DNA of 64,000 bases from Candidatus Peregrinibacteria bacterium (GTDB lineage Bacteria; Patescibacteriota; Gracilibacteria; UBA1369; 2-02-FULL-48-14). Made by a program: the position numbers and the translations under genes. Positions 8,504 to 15,229 of the stretch are shown here, in pieces. The notes below the pieces were generated by a model. The model saw only the letters and a list, made by a program, of their open reading frames with translations. It was not told where the DNA came from and did no database searches. The stretch covers positions 1-64,000 of the forward strand of contig JABHVW010000001.1 in assembly GCA_018658105.1 (NCBI GenBank). The letters are read 5' to 3'. Every line of letters begins with the position of its first letter. Position 1 is the first letter of the stretch.

Positions 8504-9141
8504 TTCTCAATTACTATAATCGATTCACCCTGTAAGGCGCTCATGAGAGTGCTTTTTTTGTATTCATAGGCCTTGCCGCGCACTGTGCCTGGGTCGTGGG
8601 TGATGAATGCCTCATCTGTTTGGCCAATTATTAGTAAAGTGTGGTTTTCTGGAGCTGGATCGCCGTAGTATGGATTTTCTAGATTTTGCCCATTTACAGT
8701 CACAATTAGAAGGTGGCCCTCACCTATTTCTTGTTCAAGGCTGCTTTGAACCATGTTTTTAATTGAGAACGCTTTTAAATATTTATGTTTGCCTGTGATT
8801 AAAGCGAGGATTTCTTCGCTTGTACTGGCGTTCTCGCCAATTTCGAGCATTGCTGCTGCTGCACTCTGGGGGCTAGTGATTTGCTCGTCTTTTGCCCATT
8901 TTACAGCCATATAAGCTGCAGCCTCTTCAGAAAAGTCTGTATAGGGTTTGTACCAGCCGAGCGGGGCTTGAATTGTGAATGGCACCTCTGTTTCGGGAGC
9001 TAATTCTATTTCAACAGGCTCAAAAATATCTACCATAGTGTTTGCATCTATAGTTGCAGCCTCTTGTTCAAAGCTTTTTGCCACAAGTATGCCATCTATG
9101 AAGGCGATAATTACGATTAGTAGGATTCCTAACTTTTGCAT
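8500..9141 (-). CDS. C39-like peptidase fold protein lacking the catalytic Cys
   Basis: Exported or anchored protein: residues 1-21 are a hydrophobic N-terminus. Residues 53-213 follow the Peptidase_C39_2 pattern seen in bacterial surface proteins, with VPFTIQAPLGWYKPYTDFSEEAA at the active-site region and NPYYGDPAPENHTLLIIG plus HDPGTVRGKAYEY downstream. The catalytic His (H167) and a following Asp (D183) are kept, but the position normally occupied by Cys in the GCEEA motif is Ser71. It is probably a non-proteolytic binder or a serine variant. The family call is mine by motif; the loss of Cys is seen directly. Confidence 0.75.
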   Translation of the reverse strand: MQKLGILLIVIIAFIDGILVAKSFEQEAATIDANTMVDIFEPVEIELAPETEVPFTIQAPLGWYKPYTDFSEEAAAYMAVKWAKDEQITSPQSAAAAMLEIGENASTSEEILALITGKHKYLKAFSIKNMVQSSLEQEIGEGHLLIVTVNGQNLENPYYGDPAPENHTLLIIGQTDEAFITHDPGTVRGKAYEYKKSTLMSALQGESIIVIEN

Positions 9142-9174
9142 AAAAAGGTCTAAGGGTAGACGATTTTAGGCTTT

Positions 9175-10146
9175 TTAGTCAGTTCGGTCAAATACTACGA
9201 CATTTCCTGCATACCAGTCATTCGTATAATCCTCTCCTCTTGGCATGCTTCTTAAGGCTGCCCTCTTTTGTGCGCCAACTGCAGCTAAATTAGTTTCACA
9301 TGAACTTGTGTCTATTGATGGATCAGCAGCATCAAACTCATGATCACCATTTACATGATATGTGTCATGCCATACTCCATAAAAATCATTATATCCAGTA
9401 TCATCTAAGGATAATGATACAGATGAAGTCTCTGTACTCACGATACTGGTAACTCTGCGAATATTTGGTCCAAAATAATCTTTATTATAATGACAAAAAA
9501 CTACAAATGGTAGTTCGTCTAATGGTTGAGGCCCCAAATAAGGACTAATGTTTTCCCAATTATATTCGGTATCATAGAACTCCTTTGCTTCTGTATCTCC
9601 TTCTGGATGAATATGGATATACATTGTATTCCAAACAAGGTCAGAATGAGTAGCAATAGTTGCAGCGAGTCCATCTTCTAATTGAGATAAGCCATCATAA
9701 GTCATATTTGGATTACCACTTACCTCTCTAGCCTTGCTTAGCAGTAAAGATTGATGTGCATTGAATTTCGCCTCTGCACTTGTTCCGCAAGGTTCTGATG
9801 GGGCTCCACCTCTTAATGCACAAGATTGTGCATCTAACTTTGGCCCTTCATCTGGCACACAATTCCTGAAAATCTCTCTAAATTTTACTATTTCATCTGG
9901 CAAAGGCTCAGTGCCTGTATCTGTTGTAGTGATTGATCCTGTGTCTGTCGTTTCGGTGTCTTCTGTAGTTTCTTCTGTAGGAAGATCGACAGTTAGTTCT
10001 GTTGGGCTTGTTTCGTCTAAAACTTGAGCTGCTGTGTCGAGCATAGCTGCTGTGTCTGTGGTTTTACTTTCGTCTTCATCCCCACATGCTGTTTGAAGCA
10101 TTATAGGCAAAGCAATTGTTGTAGCTAATCTTCCTAGTTTAGACAT
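9175..10146 (-). CDS. Secreted lipoprotein of unknown function
   Basis: Lipobox LQTAC with the lipidated Cys at residue 21. Residues 25-85 are a Thr/Asp/Glu-rich linker (TTDTGSITTTDTGTEP type), typical of surface-exposed tethers. The ~230-residue C-terminal domain has six or so Cys, a HIHPEGD motif near residue 185 and VVFCHYNKDYFGPN near 225, suggesting disulfides or metal binding. I do not recognise the fold. It has its own consensus promoter. Position beside orphan genes suggests an accessory surface protein. Confidence 0.75.
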   Translation of the reverse strand: MSKLGRLATTIALPIMLQTACGDEDESKTTDTAAMLDTAAQVLDETSPTELTVDLPTEETTEDTETTDTGSITTTDTGTEPLPDEIVKFREIFRNCVPDEGPKLDAQSCALRGGAPSEPCGTSAEAKFNAHQSLLLSKAREVSGNPNMTYDGLSQLEDGLAATIATHSDLVWNTMYIHIHPEGDTEAKEFYDTEYNWENISPYLGPQPLDELPFVVFCHYNKDYFGPNIRRVTSIVSTETSSVSLSLDDTGYNDFYGVWHDTYHVNGDHEFDAADPSIDTSSCETNLAAVGAQKRAALRSMPRGEDYTNDWYAGNVVVFDRTD

Positions 10147-10167
10147 AATAATATATTAATGACACCT

Positions 10168-10195
10168 ACTATACCTCTATTTTTAGAGTTGTCAA
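10168..10195 (-). promoter_or_regulatory. Promoter of the lipoprotein gene
   Basis: Minus strand TTGACA (10195-10190), 16-bp spacer, TATAGT (10173-10168). The predicted start is near 10161, about 15 nt before the ATG at 10146. Confidence 0.85.
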
Positions 10196-10239
10196 TACCT
10201 CTAATGAGAGTTATTGCAAGATGCTTTGGAATAAATTAT

Positions 10240-10268
10240 TTGTTCATGATTCTTTTTTCAATTATAAT
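10240..10268 (+). promoter_or_regulatory. Promoter of the DUF378 gene
   Basis: TTGTTC (10240-10245), 17-bp spacer, perfect TATAAT (10263-10268). It lies downstream of an in-frame ATG at 10221 and so supports the start at 10299. Confidence 0.82.
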
Positions 10269-10298
10269 GCGAGGGAATATTTTTTAACCCACGTCACT

Positions 10299-10523
10299 AT
10301 GAAAGGTGGTACATGCCCAAGTGGACATTGTGCTGTTGGAAAGACTGCGGTTCTTCTCCTCATTGTTGGAGGTTTGAACTGGGGTCTTGTAGGTGCGTTT
10401 GACTACAACTTAGTCAACGCTATCTTCGGCAGCGTCCCTGTTGTAGAGCAAGTTCTCTACATTCTTGTAGGTCTTGCTGCACTATGGAAGCTATTCTTCC
10501 TATGCAAAAAATGTATGAAGTAA
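10299..10523 (+). CDS. DUF378 family small membrane protein
   Basis: A 74-residue protein with the DUF378 (YuzA-like) core: KTAVLLLIVGGLNWGLVG, a GAFDYNLVN turn and a second helix VEQVLYILVGLAALWKL. It has two transmembrane segments. The N-terminus carries two Cys (TCPSGHC) and the C-terminus CKKCMK, a metal- or disulfide-capable pair that is not essential to the family. Function is unknown. Start 10299 is chosen because the promoter lies between it and the earlier ATG. A bidirectional terminator follows. Confidence 0.88.
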   Translation: MKGGTCPSGHCAVGKTAVLLLIVGGLNWGLVGAFDYNLVNAIFGSVPVVEQVLYILVGLAALWKLFFLCKKCMK

Positions 10524-10546
10524 GACTTCCTTACTTTTATAAAAAA

Positions 10547-10575
10547 ACGCCCTCATTTACTGAGGGTGTTTTTTC
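10547..10575. terminator. Bidirectional intrinsic terminator
   Basis: CGCCCTCA (10548-10555) - TTTAC - TGAGGGTG (10561-10568). It is followed by TTTTTTCTT on the plus strand and, on the minus strand, by TTTTTTTAT. It serves the DUF378 gene and the convergent 82-residue gene, whose last codons run into the stem. Confidence 0.92.
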
Positions 10576-10801
10576 TTGTGGCTTTTTCAATTTCCCCCTG
10601 AAGTACCTGACACATATTATATATATCAGATAGCTCGCTGCCGTGTATTCTAACTTCATTTACTCTGCTGAGATCAACAAAGTGTATTAATTCAGCTAAC
10701 TGTGCACGTATGGATTCAATATCACCTGAAATATTAACACCTTCTGCAAGAAATTGATCAATTCGATTGTTTATTTGAATGTTCTTAGAAGCAGCTTCCA
10801 T
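10553..10801 (-). CDS. Small helical protein of unknown function
   Basis: An 82-residue soluble protein without recognisable motif, mostly predicted helix. Its stop codon TGA is formed inside the shared terminator stem. It has a consensus promoter (10832-10859). Codon use looks ordinary, and the promoter-ORF-terminator arrangement supports a real gene. Confidence 0.6.
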   Translation of the reverse strand: MEAASKNIQINNRIDQFLAEGVNISGDIESIRAQLAELIHFVDLSRVNEVRIHGSELSDIYNMCQVLQGEIEKATRKNTLSK

Positions 10802-10831
10802 CGCTATTTATAATAGGAATACTTAGAGGGC

Positions 10832-10859
10832 ATTATGATGGTTTGCCAGCTTTTGTCAA
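10832..10859 (-). promoter_or_regulatory. Promoter of the 82-residue gene
   Basis: Minus strand TTGACA (10859-10854), 16-bp spacer, CATAAT (10837-10832). The -35 lies in TTGACAAAAGCTG, also found at the promoter of the 84-residue gene near 12593. Confidence 0.75.
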
Positions 10860-10871
10860 GAAGCTGTGACC

Positions 10872-11045
10872 TTGTTTAGAGGTGTCTTTGATGGTGGCTC
10901 AGACTGGACGTTACATGAACTTACAGGTTTAAATTTAGCATTTTTTGATGGAATTGCAAAAATTGAAGAACGATTTGAGAACGAGATTTTGTACCGACTT
11001 CGGTGGATGAAGTTTTTGAATGATGCCTATAGAGCTTTGCTATAA
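10872..11045 (+). pseudogene. Possible gene remnant (C-terminal fragment)
   Basis: An open stretch of 57 codons after an in-frame TGA, with no ATG, reading LFRGVFDGGSDWTLHELTG ... FLNDAYRALL. The composition is protein-like. The only start is a TTG at 10872, and no promoter fits it. It looks like the surviving 3' end of a degraded gene, though a small TTG-start gene cannot be excluded. A TATAAT at 11041-11046 overlaps its end and may serve the next gene. Confidence 0.35.
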
Positions 11046-11074
11046 TGTTTGCATTACCAATTAAATAGTTAAAT

Positions 11075-11320
11075 ATGCAAATAGAAGAAGTTGCTCTACT
11101 TATATCAATACTTAATTCTGGATTACTGTATCTTTCGTGGCATAAAAATCGTGTGATTTATAATGTCAGTACATTTGCCATCGGACATGGTGGTTCAGAT
11201 TCATTTGAAAACTTGAATAATATCCTAAAGGATGGAGGTCACGAAGTACTGCATTCGTCAATGGATGAAATTGATGGTAGGAAAAGATGGTTATTTACCA
11301 TAGGTAAAACAAAGAAATAA
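11075..11320 (+). CDS. Small protein of unknown function upstream of a toxin-like gene
   Basis: An 81-residue protein I do not recognise. Residues 5-22 are hydrophobic (VALLISILNSGLLYL), then comes a compact mixed alpha/beta region ending GRKRWLFTIGKTKK. TATAAT at 11041-11046 provides a promoter with a ~22-nt leader. An 18-bp perfect palindrome lies between it and the next gene in the same direction. It could be the partner of that gene, but this is inference from adjacency. Confidence 0.6.
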   Translation: MQIEEVALLISILNSGLLYLSWHKNRVIYNVSTFAIGHGGSDSFENLNNILKDGGHEVLHSSMDEIDGRKRWLFTIGKTKK

Positions 11321-11340
11321 ACTCTCAACCTGTTCCTCCT

Positions 11341-11381
11341 TACATAAATAACATAAATTGCTTATTTATGTTATTTATGTA
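11341..11381. repeat. Perfect 18-bp palindrome made of four ACATAAAT units
   Basis: TACATAAATAACATAAAT (11341-11358), loop TGCTT, ATTTATGTTATTTATGTA (11364-11381). Each arm holds two copies of ACATAAAT or its complement. It sits 28 bp before the ATG at 11409. It lacks GC and a T-run, so it reads better as an operator for a multimeric regulator than as a terminator. Confidence 0.8.
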
Positions 11382-11408
11382 GAATTTGTAAGCAATTAAA
11401 TAATTTAA

Positions 11409-11882
11409 ATGGGTAGTTTTGACCGAGATAGATACGAAAAAGCAAAAGCTGCGGCTGATAAATATATTAAGAAAAATAAAAAAGTTAAATGCCCTGCACT
11501 CGGCTTAGTAAAGTTAAATTCAAATACACTTAAGCATTTGATTTTTAAGGGTGAACACAAAAGGGATTGGAAAAATCAGCTGAAGCGGTTTGAGCTTTTA
11601 AAGTACTCGAAAAAGATCTTAGAAGGTATGTCACACTATCAAGAGTATTGTGAGTGTAAACAGATGATTGAAATAAAGGATGAAAACAACAAAAGGAAAA
11701 AAGTGAAGAAGGATGTTACATATTGGGGTTTTGTGGCTGTAATTAATGATAAAATTCGAATCAAATTAGTTATCAGAAAAATCGGTAATGGGTCCAAACT
11801 ACTCTGGTCAGTCATACCTGCTTGGAAACAAGGGTACAAAGAAATAACCATATTGCATACTGGTAATATGGAGAGTGATTAA
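11409..11882 (+). CDS. Possible BECR-fold (Barnase-EndoU-Colicin-RelE) type RNase
   Basis: A 157-residue, strongly basic protein. After a Lys-rich N-terminus it shows a pattern like phage/polymorphic-toxin BECR nucleases: GLVKLNSNTLKHLIF with a His, a basic HKRDWKNQLKRFELL helix, a VTYWGFVAVIND strand, then RIKLVIRKIGNGSKLLWSVIPAW. The strand order, the T-x-x-H and the terminal W-S-V-I-P resemble that superfamily, but I cannot name a family. The gene lies in an accessory stretch behind a palindrome and beside a candidate antisense RNA, consistent with a toxin. Alternative: an unrelated RNA-binding protein. Confidence 0.5.
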   Translation: MGSFDRDRYEKAKAAADKYIKKNKKVKCPALGLVKLNSNTLKHLIFKGEHKRDWKNQLKRFELLKYSKKILEGMSHYQEYCECKQMIEIKDENNKRKKVKKDVTYWGFVAVINDKIRIKLVIRKIGNGSKLLWSVIPAWKQGYKEITILHTGNMESD

Positions 11883-11889
11883 TTCAGGT

Positions 11890-11946
11890 GAACTTGCTTG
11901 ACTAACTCAATCTTAGGTCGGTCGGGGGCTAACGCCCAACAAGTTC
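11890..11946 (-). ncRNA. Candidate small structured RNA antisense to the toxin-like gene end
   Basis: A minus-strand promoter (TTGACA 11982-11977, 18-bp spacer, TACCAT 11958-11953) predicts a start near 11946. From there GAACTTG pairs with CAAGTTC (complement of 11890-11896), enclosing a GGGC-GTTA-GCCC hairpin. There is no clear T-run at the 3' side, so the transcript may run on into the 3' end of the gene at 11409-11882 as antisense. Inference only. Confidence 0.35.
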
Positions 11947-11952
11947 ATGAGG

Positions 11953-11982
11953 ATGGTATCATCAAACTTATTTTCTTGTCAA
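11953..11982 (-). promoter_or_regulatory. Promoter of the candidate antisense RNA
   Basis: TTGACA with an 18-bp spacer to TACCAT on the minus strand. No ORF of useful length follows; the only one reads MNLLGVSPRPT and stops. Confidence 0.5.
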
Positions 11983-12064
11983 AAGATTCATGCGGTCTTT
12001 TCACACTTACGCATGGATACTTGATAAGCCTATGTAGCGGCTTAAATAAGCGCTAAAATGGAGA

Positions 12065-12141
12065 TGGTGGGCCCGACTGGACTTGAACCAGTGACCAAAA
12101 GATTATGAGTCTTCTGCTCTAACCAACTGAGCTACGGGCCC
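12065..12141 (-). tRNA. tRNA with CAT anticodon (Met or Ile2)
   Basis: Complete cloverleaf of 77 nt with encoded CCA: acceptor GGGCCCG/CGGGCCC, U8-A9, D-arm GCTCAGTTGGTTAGAGC, anticodon loop CTCATAA, T-arm CTGGTTCAAGTCCAG. The anticodon CAT means elongator Met or, after lysidine modification, Ile2. Flanks of the anticodon and variable loop (GACTCATAATC, TTGGTC) look closer to Ile2 (ileX type), but I cannot decide. Confidence 0.95.
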
Positions 12142-12154
12142 GATATGTGAAGGT

Positions 12155-12189
12155 ACTACCTTTGGTAGTTTTAGACCGACCTATCGGTC
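12155..12189. other. Two hairpins in the spacer between the CAT tRNA and the 84-residue gene
   Basis: ACTACC-TTT-GGTAGT (12155-12169) followed by TTTTAG, then GACCGA-CCTA-TCGGTC (12174-12189). The sequence GACCGACCT (12174-12182) is also inverted relative to AGGTCGGTC at 11915-11923 across the tRNA. The rest of 12190-12288 is a GC-rich stretch with no gene I can support. Confidence 0.5.
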
Positions 12190-12288
12190 GGACCTTTGCT
12201 CCGCTTCGGTGGCACTCTGCTATCGCTACGCGCCTAACCGAAAAAGGGCAAAGCAAGTTTAGTAAACTTTTGTGGTTTTAGCTAGTGA

Positions 12289-12543
12289 TTACTTCACCTT
12301 TTTCCAGTCTACAACTTCAGTTGTTGTACCGTCTGGATTTTTAACAGTTTTTGTTGGTAGCTTACTAGTCCTTACTATTTCAGGCGTTGTTGGTACTGCA
12401 TCTTTCCCTCCATGTAGCTCTTCTAAGTCTACATCACCATTAATAGTCATCGGTAGAGTTTCTCCTTGTCTTGATCTATGGTTTGCTAATTCTTGTTCGG
12501 ATAAGGGTGAAGATGTTCGCCCTCTAGATGAAAACTTTTTCAT
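12289..12543 (-). CDS. Small charged protein of unknown function
   Basis: An 84-residue hydrophilic protein (MKKFSSRGRTSSPLSEQEL...), probably disordered, ending VDWKKVK. No family recognised. A consensus promoter (12565-12593) lies 21 bp upstream with a ~15-nt leader. I prefer it over the opposite-strand ORF at 12272-12571 because only this strand has a promoter and hydrophilic, protein-like composition. Confidence 0.55.
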   Translation of the reverse strand: MKKFSSRGRTSSPLSEQELANHRSRQGETLPMTINGDVDLEELHGGKDAVPTTPEIVRTSKLPTKTVKNPDGTTTEVVDWKKVK

Positions 12544-12564
12544 ATTTAAAGTTAAATCACCTGC

Positions 12565-12593
12565 CTTATAACCTTATTGGCAGCTTTTGTCAA
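12565..12593 (-). promoter_or_regulatory. Promoter of the 84-residue gene
   Basis: Minus strand TTGACA (12593-12588), 17-bp spacer, TATAAG (12570-12565). The -35 lies within TTGACAAAAGCTG, shared with the promoter at 10859. Confidence 0.8.
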
Positions 12594-12596
12594 TAT

Positions 12597-13484
12597 CTAT
12601 AGCAGATTTTTGATGTCTTTTAGGGCTTCTTCGCCGGCTTTTATGCCGCGTTTGTAGATTTGTTTGTAGTGTTCAATGTCGACGATACTGAATTGGTTTA
12701 CTTCTGGGTGGATTAGGACTTCGGGTTTTATGTCGGCGAAAATGCGGTCGGTGTGTTTTTGGCTGGCGATTGCTAGGGATCTTAACATTACGTTTACTGG
12801 GAAGCCGAACTTTTGTACTGCTTCTTTGAAGAAATGGTGCTTGAAAGGCAATTTGTATTTCTTTTCTTGTTTTTCTTTAATATAGAATTCGTAAATGAGC
12901 CCTGAGATGTTTTGTTCAGATGAATATGACTTCAGGTCAACTGCAATCTGGCAATCCACACCCATCGACTTACATAGATCCACTGGGGTGCCGTTTACGA
13001 TTCCGCCGTCAATTAGCAGCTTATCTTGGTAGAAAACTGGCGGATAAAGGCCAGGCACTGCGCTTGATGCGAGTACTGCTTTGAAAACGTTTCCTTCTTT
13101 GAAAATGACCTCTTCACCTTTTTCTAGATCGACTGCGTTAACTACAAGGGGTATTTTGAGATCTGCAAAGGTCAAATCTGCAGGAATGAGTTTTTCCATT
13201 ATTTTGTACTCATCTTCTGCATTGAGGAGGGCCCCCTTTCCACCAAGGAATTTTAGGCTGACAAGGTGTTTTTTGTTTTTTACAAGTTTAGCCATTACTT
13301 GCATGATTTCTTCTGGGCTTTTGCCCTGGGCGATACCTGCCCCAATCATTGCACCAATGCTTGAACCGGCTACTGCAGCAATTGGAATATTGTTGTCGTG
13401 AAGCACTTTATAAACACCGATGTGAGCGTAGCCTTTTGCTCCGCCTCCACCAAGTGTTAATCCGATTTTTTTACTTGTATCCAT
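12597..13484 (-). CDS. Patatin-like phospholipase (RssA type)
   Basis: Predicted serine acyl hydrolase. It shows the oxyanion loop GGGGAKGYAHIG, the nucleophile elbow GSSIG (G-x-S-x-G) near residue 47, and the catalytic-dyad DGG in LLIDGGIVNG. The 295-residue, single-domain form without a membrane segment matches the cytosolic RssA/YlbK group. I start at ATG 13484 (MDTSKKIGLTLGGGG); an upstream ATG overlaps the fur gene. Substrate is unknown, and it likely acts on membrane lipids. It lies 25 bp downstream of fur and is probably cotranscribed. Confidence 0.92.
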   Translation of the reverse strand: MDTSKKIGLTLGGGGAKGYAHIGVYKVLHDNNIPIAAVAGSSIGAMIGAGIAQGKSPEEIMQVMAKLVKNKKHLVSLKFLGGKGALLNAEDEYKIMEKLIPADLTFADLKIPLVVNAVDLEKGEEVIFKEGNVFKAVLASSAVPGLYPPVFYQDKLLIDGGIVNGTPVDLCKSMGVDCQIAVDLKSYSSEQNISGLIYEFYIKEKQEKKYKLPFKHHFFKEAVQKFGFPVNVMLRSLAIASQKHTDRIFADIKPEVLIHPEVNQFSIVDIEHYKQIYKRGIKAGEEALKDIKNLL

Positions 13485-13509
13485 CAAGTAATTATACCTG
13501 AAAAATGGC

Positions 13510-13884
13510 TTAGGAACAAGCTTCACAGGTACCGTATAGGGTTGTGATTACCTCTTCGATTTTGAGTGGTGTTTTCTTAGAAATGCAGCCAGTGCAAACC
13601 TTAATTTCAGGGTCTTTTATGTCGCGGATTGAGTTGCAGCCACGGCAAATAAAGTGATGGTGTGGGCCGCGATTTGGCTCAAAGTATGCAACTTGTTGTG
13701 GGCCCTGTACCTGGGTGATTTCTGCGTGTTCTTCGAGAGTTTTCAAGTTGCGATAAACAGTTCCCAGGCTAATTTTTGGCATTTTGGACCTAGCTTGATT
13801 ATAAATATCATCTACGCTGAGGTGAGTTCCGTCATCTAAAATGATTTTTAAGATGGTTTCGCGTTGTGGGCTATATCTTTTCAT
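13510..13884 (-). CDS. fur: Fur family transcriptional regulator
   Basis: Metal- or peroxide-sensing winged-helix repressor. It has the N-terminal SPQRETILKIILDD helix, the recognition helix region SLGTVYRNLKTLEE, the metal site GPHHHFICRGC (HHH plus CxxC), and further Cys in CTGC and GTCEAC that fit a structural zinc site. At 124 residues it is a short but complete member. Fur, PerR and Zur cannot be separated by eye. It is divergent from iscS-iscU, and a 19-bp dyad lies between them. Confidence 0.9.
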   Translation of the reverse strand: MKRYSPQRETILKIILDDGTHLSVDDIYNQARSKMPKISLGTVYRNLKTLEEHAEITQVQGPQQVAYFEPNRGPHHHFICRGCNSIRDIKDPEIKVCTGCISKKTPLKIEEVITTLYGTCEACS

Positions 13885-13921
13885 GTATAAAAACTAGCTT
13901 ATCTCCCTGAAAAAGGCAATA

Positions 13922-13957
13922 AATAGTATTGATTCCTATTTAGATAGTGTTTAGACT
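13922..13957 (+). promoter_or_regulatory. iscS promoter with overlapping Fur-box-like dyad
   Basis: TTGATT (13929-13934), 17-bp spacer, TAGACT (13952-13957), ending 9 nt before the iscS ATG. AATAG (13922-13926) and CTATT (13936-13940) form the ends of a 19-bp dyad over the -35, the size of a Fur/PerR operator. The dyad is imperfect in its core. Confidence 0.5.
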
Positions 13958-13966
13958 GGCCACACT

Positions 13967-15220
13967 ATGACAAATGTACAAGAAAAAATTCAAGAATTGC
14001 TTGGGGATAAGCCAAAAAACTTCATTTATATGGATAATGCGGCTACTACCTCATTAGACCCTGTGGTTAAAGAAGCTATGGAGCCATTTTTGACTAGTTG
14101 TTTTGGAAATCCTGGAGCATTTTATGAGATTGGAAGAAGTGCGAAAATTGCTGTTGATGAAGCGCGTAAGAATGTGGCTTCGATTCTGAATTGTACTCCA
14201 CGTGAAATTATTTTTACTGGGAGCGGCACTGAGTCTGACAATATGGCGATCTTTGGAATTGCACGGAAACATGCGGAAAAAGGCCGTCACATAATTACGA
14301 GCTGTATTGAGCACCATGCGGTGGAAATGCCTTGTAAACAGCTTGTGAAAGAGGGTTTTGAGGTTACTTACCTGCCTGTTGATAAATATGGAGCTGTGAG
14401 TGTTGATGATGTGAAAGCTGCTCTGCGTGACGATACGATTTTGGTTTCTGTGATGTATGCAAATAATGAGATAGGAACAATTCAGCCAATAAAGGAAATT
14501 GCTGAACTTTTGAAAGATCATCAGGCTTTTTTTCACACTGATGCATGTCAGGCAGCTGGAGCTTTGAGTTTGGATGTACAAGAGCTTGGAGTGGACGCGA
14601 TGACTTTGAATGGTTCGAAAATTTATGGTCAAAAAGGTGTTGGTATTTTGTATTTGAAACGTGGCGTTAGAATTCAGCCGCTAATTTTTGGTGGTGGCCA
14701 AGAAAGAGGTTTGCGAGGTGGCACTGAGAATGTTGCTTACATTGTTGGCTTTGCCAAGGCGCTTGAAATTGCTGATGGCATGCGTGAAGAGGAATCTGCA
14801 CGTTTGATTGAATTGCGGGATAGGCTCATAAATGGACTTATGAAAAGTATTACTAAAACTATTTTGAATGGGCATCCATCTAAACGTCTGCCGAATAGTG
14901 CTAATGTAAGTATTTTAGATATTGAAGGTGAAGCGTTTACTTTGTTTTTGAATGAACTTGGTATTTATGCGTCGACTGGATCGGCATGTACATCTGAAAG
15001 TTTGGATCCTTCGCATGTAATTATTGCGACTGGCCTCCCTTATGAATGTGCGCATGGTTCAATGAGATTCACGCTTGGGCGATCTACAACTGAAGAAGAT
15101 GTGGATTATGTACTTTCGGTTGTTCCAGCGATTGTAGATATTTTGAGAAAAATGTCTCCGCTGAATCTAGATGAAAGTATGGTGCGCGAGGAAGGAAAAG
15201 GTGAGCTTCATTATATTTAA
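13967..15220 (+). CDS. iscS: Cysteine desulfurase (IscS/NifS)
   Basis: PLP enzyme that removes sulfur from cysteine for Fe-S clusters and thiolation, including MnmA (gene at 44605-45714). Residues 21-28 read YMDNAATT. The PLP lysine is K218 in NGSKIYGQKGVG, where most relatives have SxHK. The catalytic loop is STGSACTSESLDPSHV with Cys341. Length 417 is close to normal. A short leader or leaderless start is predicted. iscU follows after 9 bp. Confidence 0.95.
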   Translation: MTNVQEKIQELLGDKPKNFIYMDNAATTSLDPVVKEAMEPFLTSCFGNPGAFYEIGRSAKIAVDEARKNVASILNCTPREIIFTGSGTESDNMAIFGIARKHAEKGRHIITSCIEHHAVEMPCKQLVKEGFEVTYLPVDKYGAVSVDDVKAALRDDTILVSVMYANNEIGTIQPIKEIAELLKDHQAFFHTDACQAAGALSLDVQELGVDAMTLNGSKIYGQKGVGILYLKRGVRIQPLIFGGGQERGLRGGTENVAYIVGFAKALEIADGMREEESARLIELRDRLINGLMKSITKTILNGHPSKRLPNSANVSILDIEGEAFTLFLNELGIYASTGSACTSESLDPSHVIIATGLPYECAHGSMRFTLGRSTTEEDVDYVLSVVPAIVDILRKMSPLNLDESMVREEGKGELHYI

Positions 15221-15229
15221 CTTTTTGAT

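Noticed and set aside
10221-10298. 26-residue N-terminal extension of the DUF378 protein
   Set aside because: The perfect TATAAT promoter lies inside it, so it cannot be in the mRNA.
12272-12571. Plus-strand ORF opposite the 84-residue gene
   Set aside because: No promoter or start context, hydrophobic noise composition; the minus strand has a consensus promoter.
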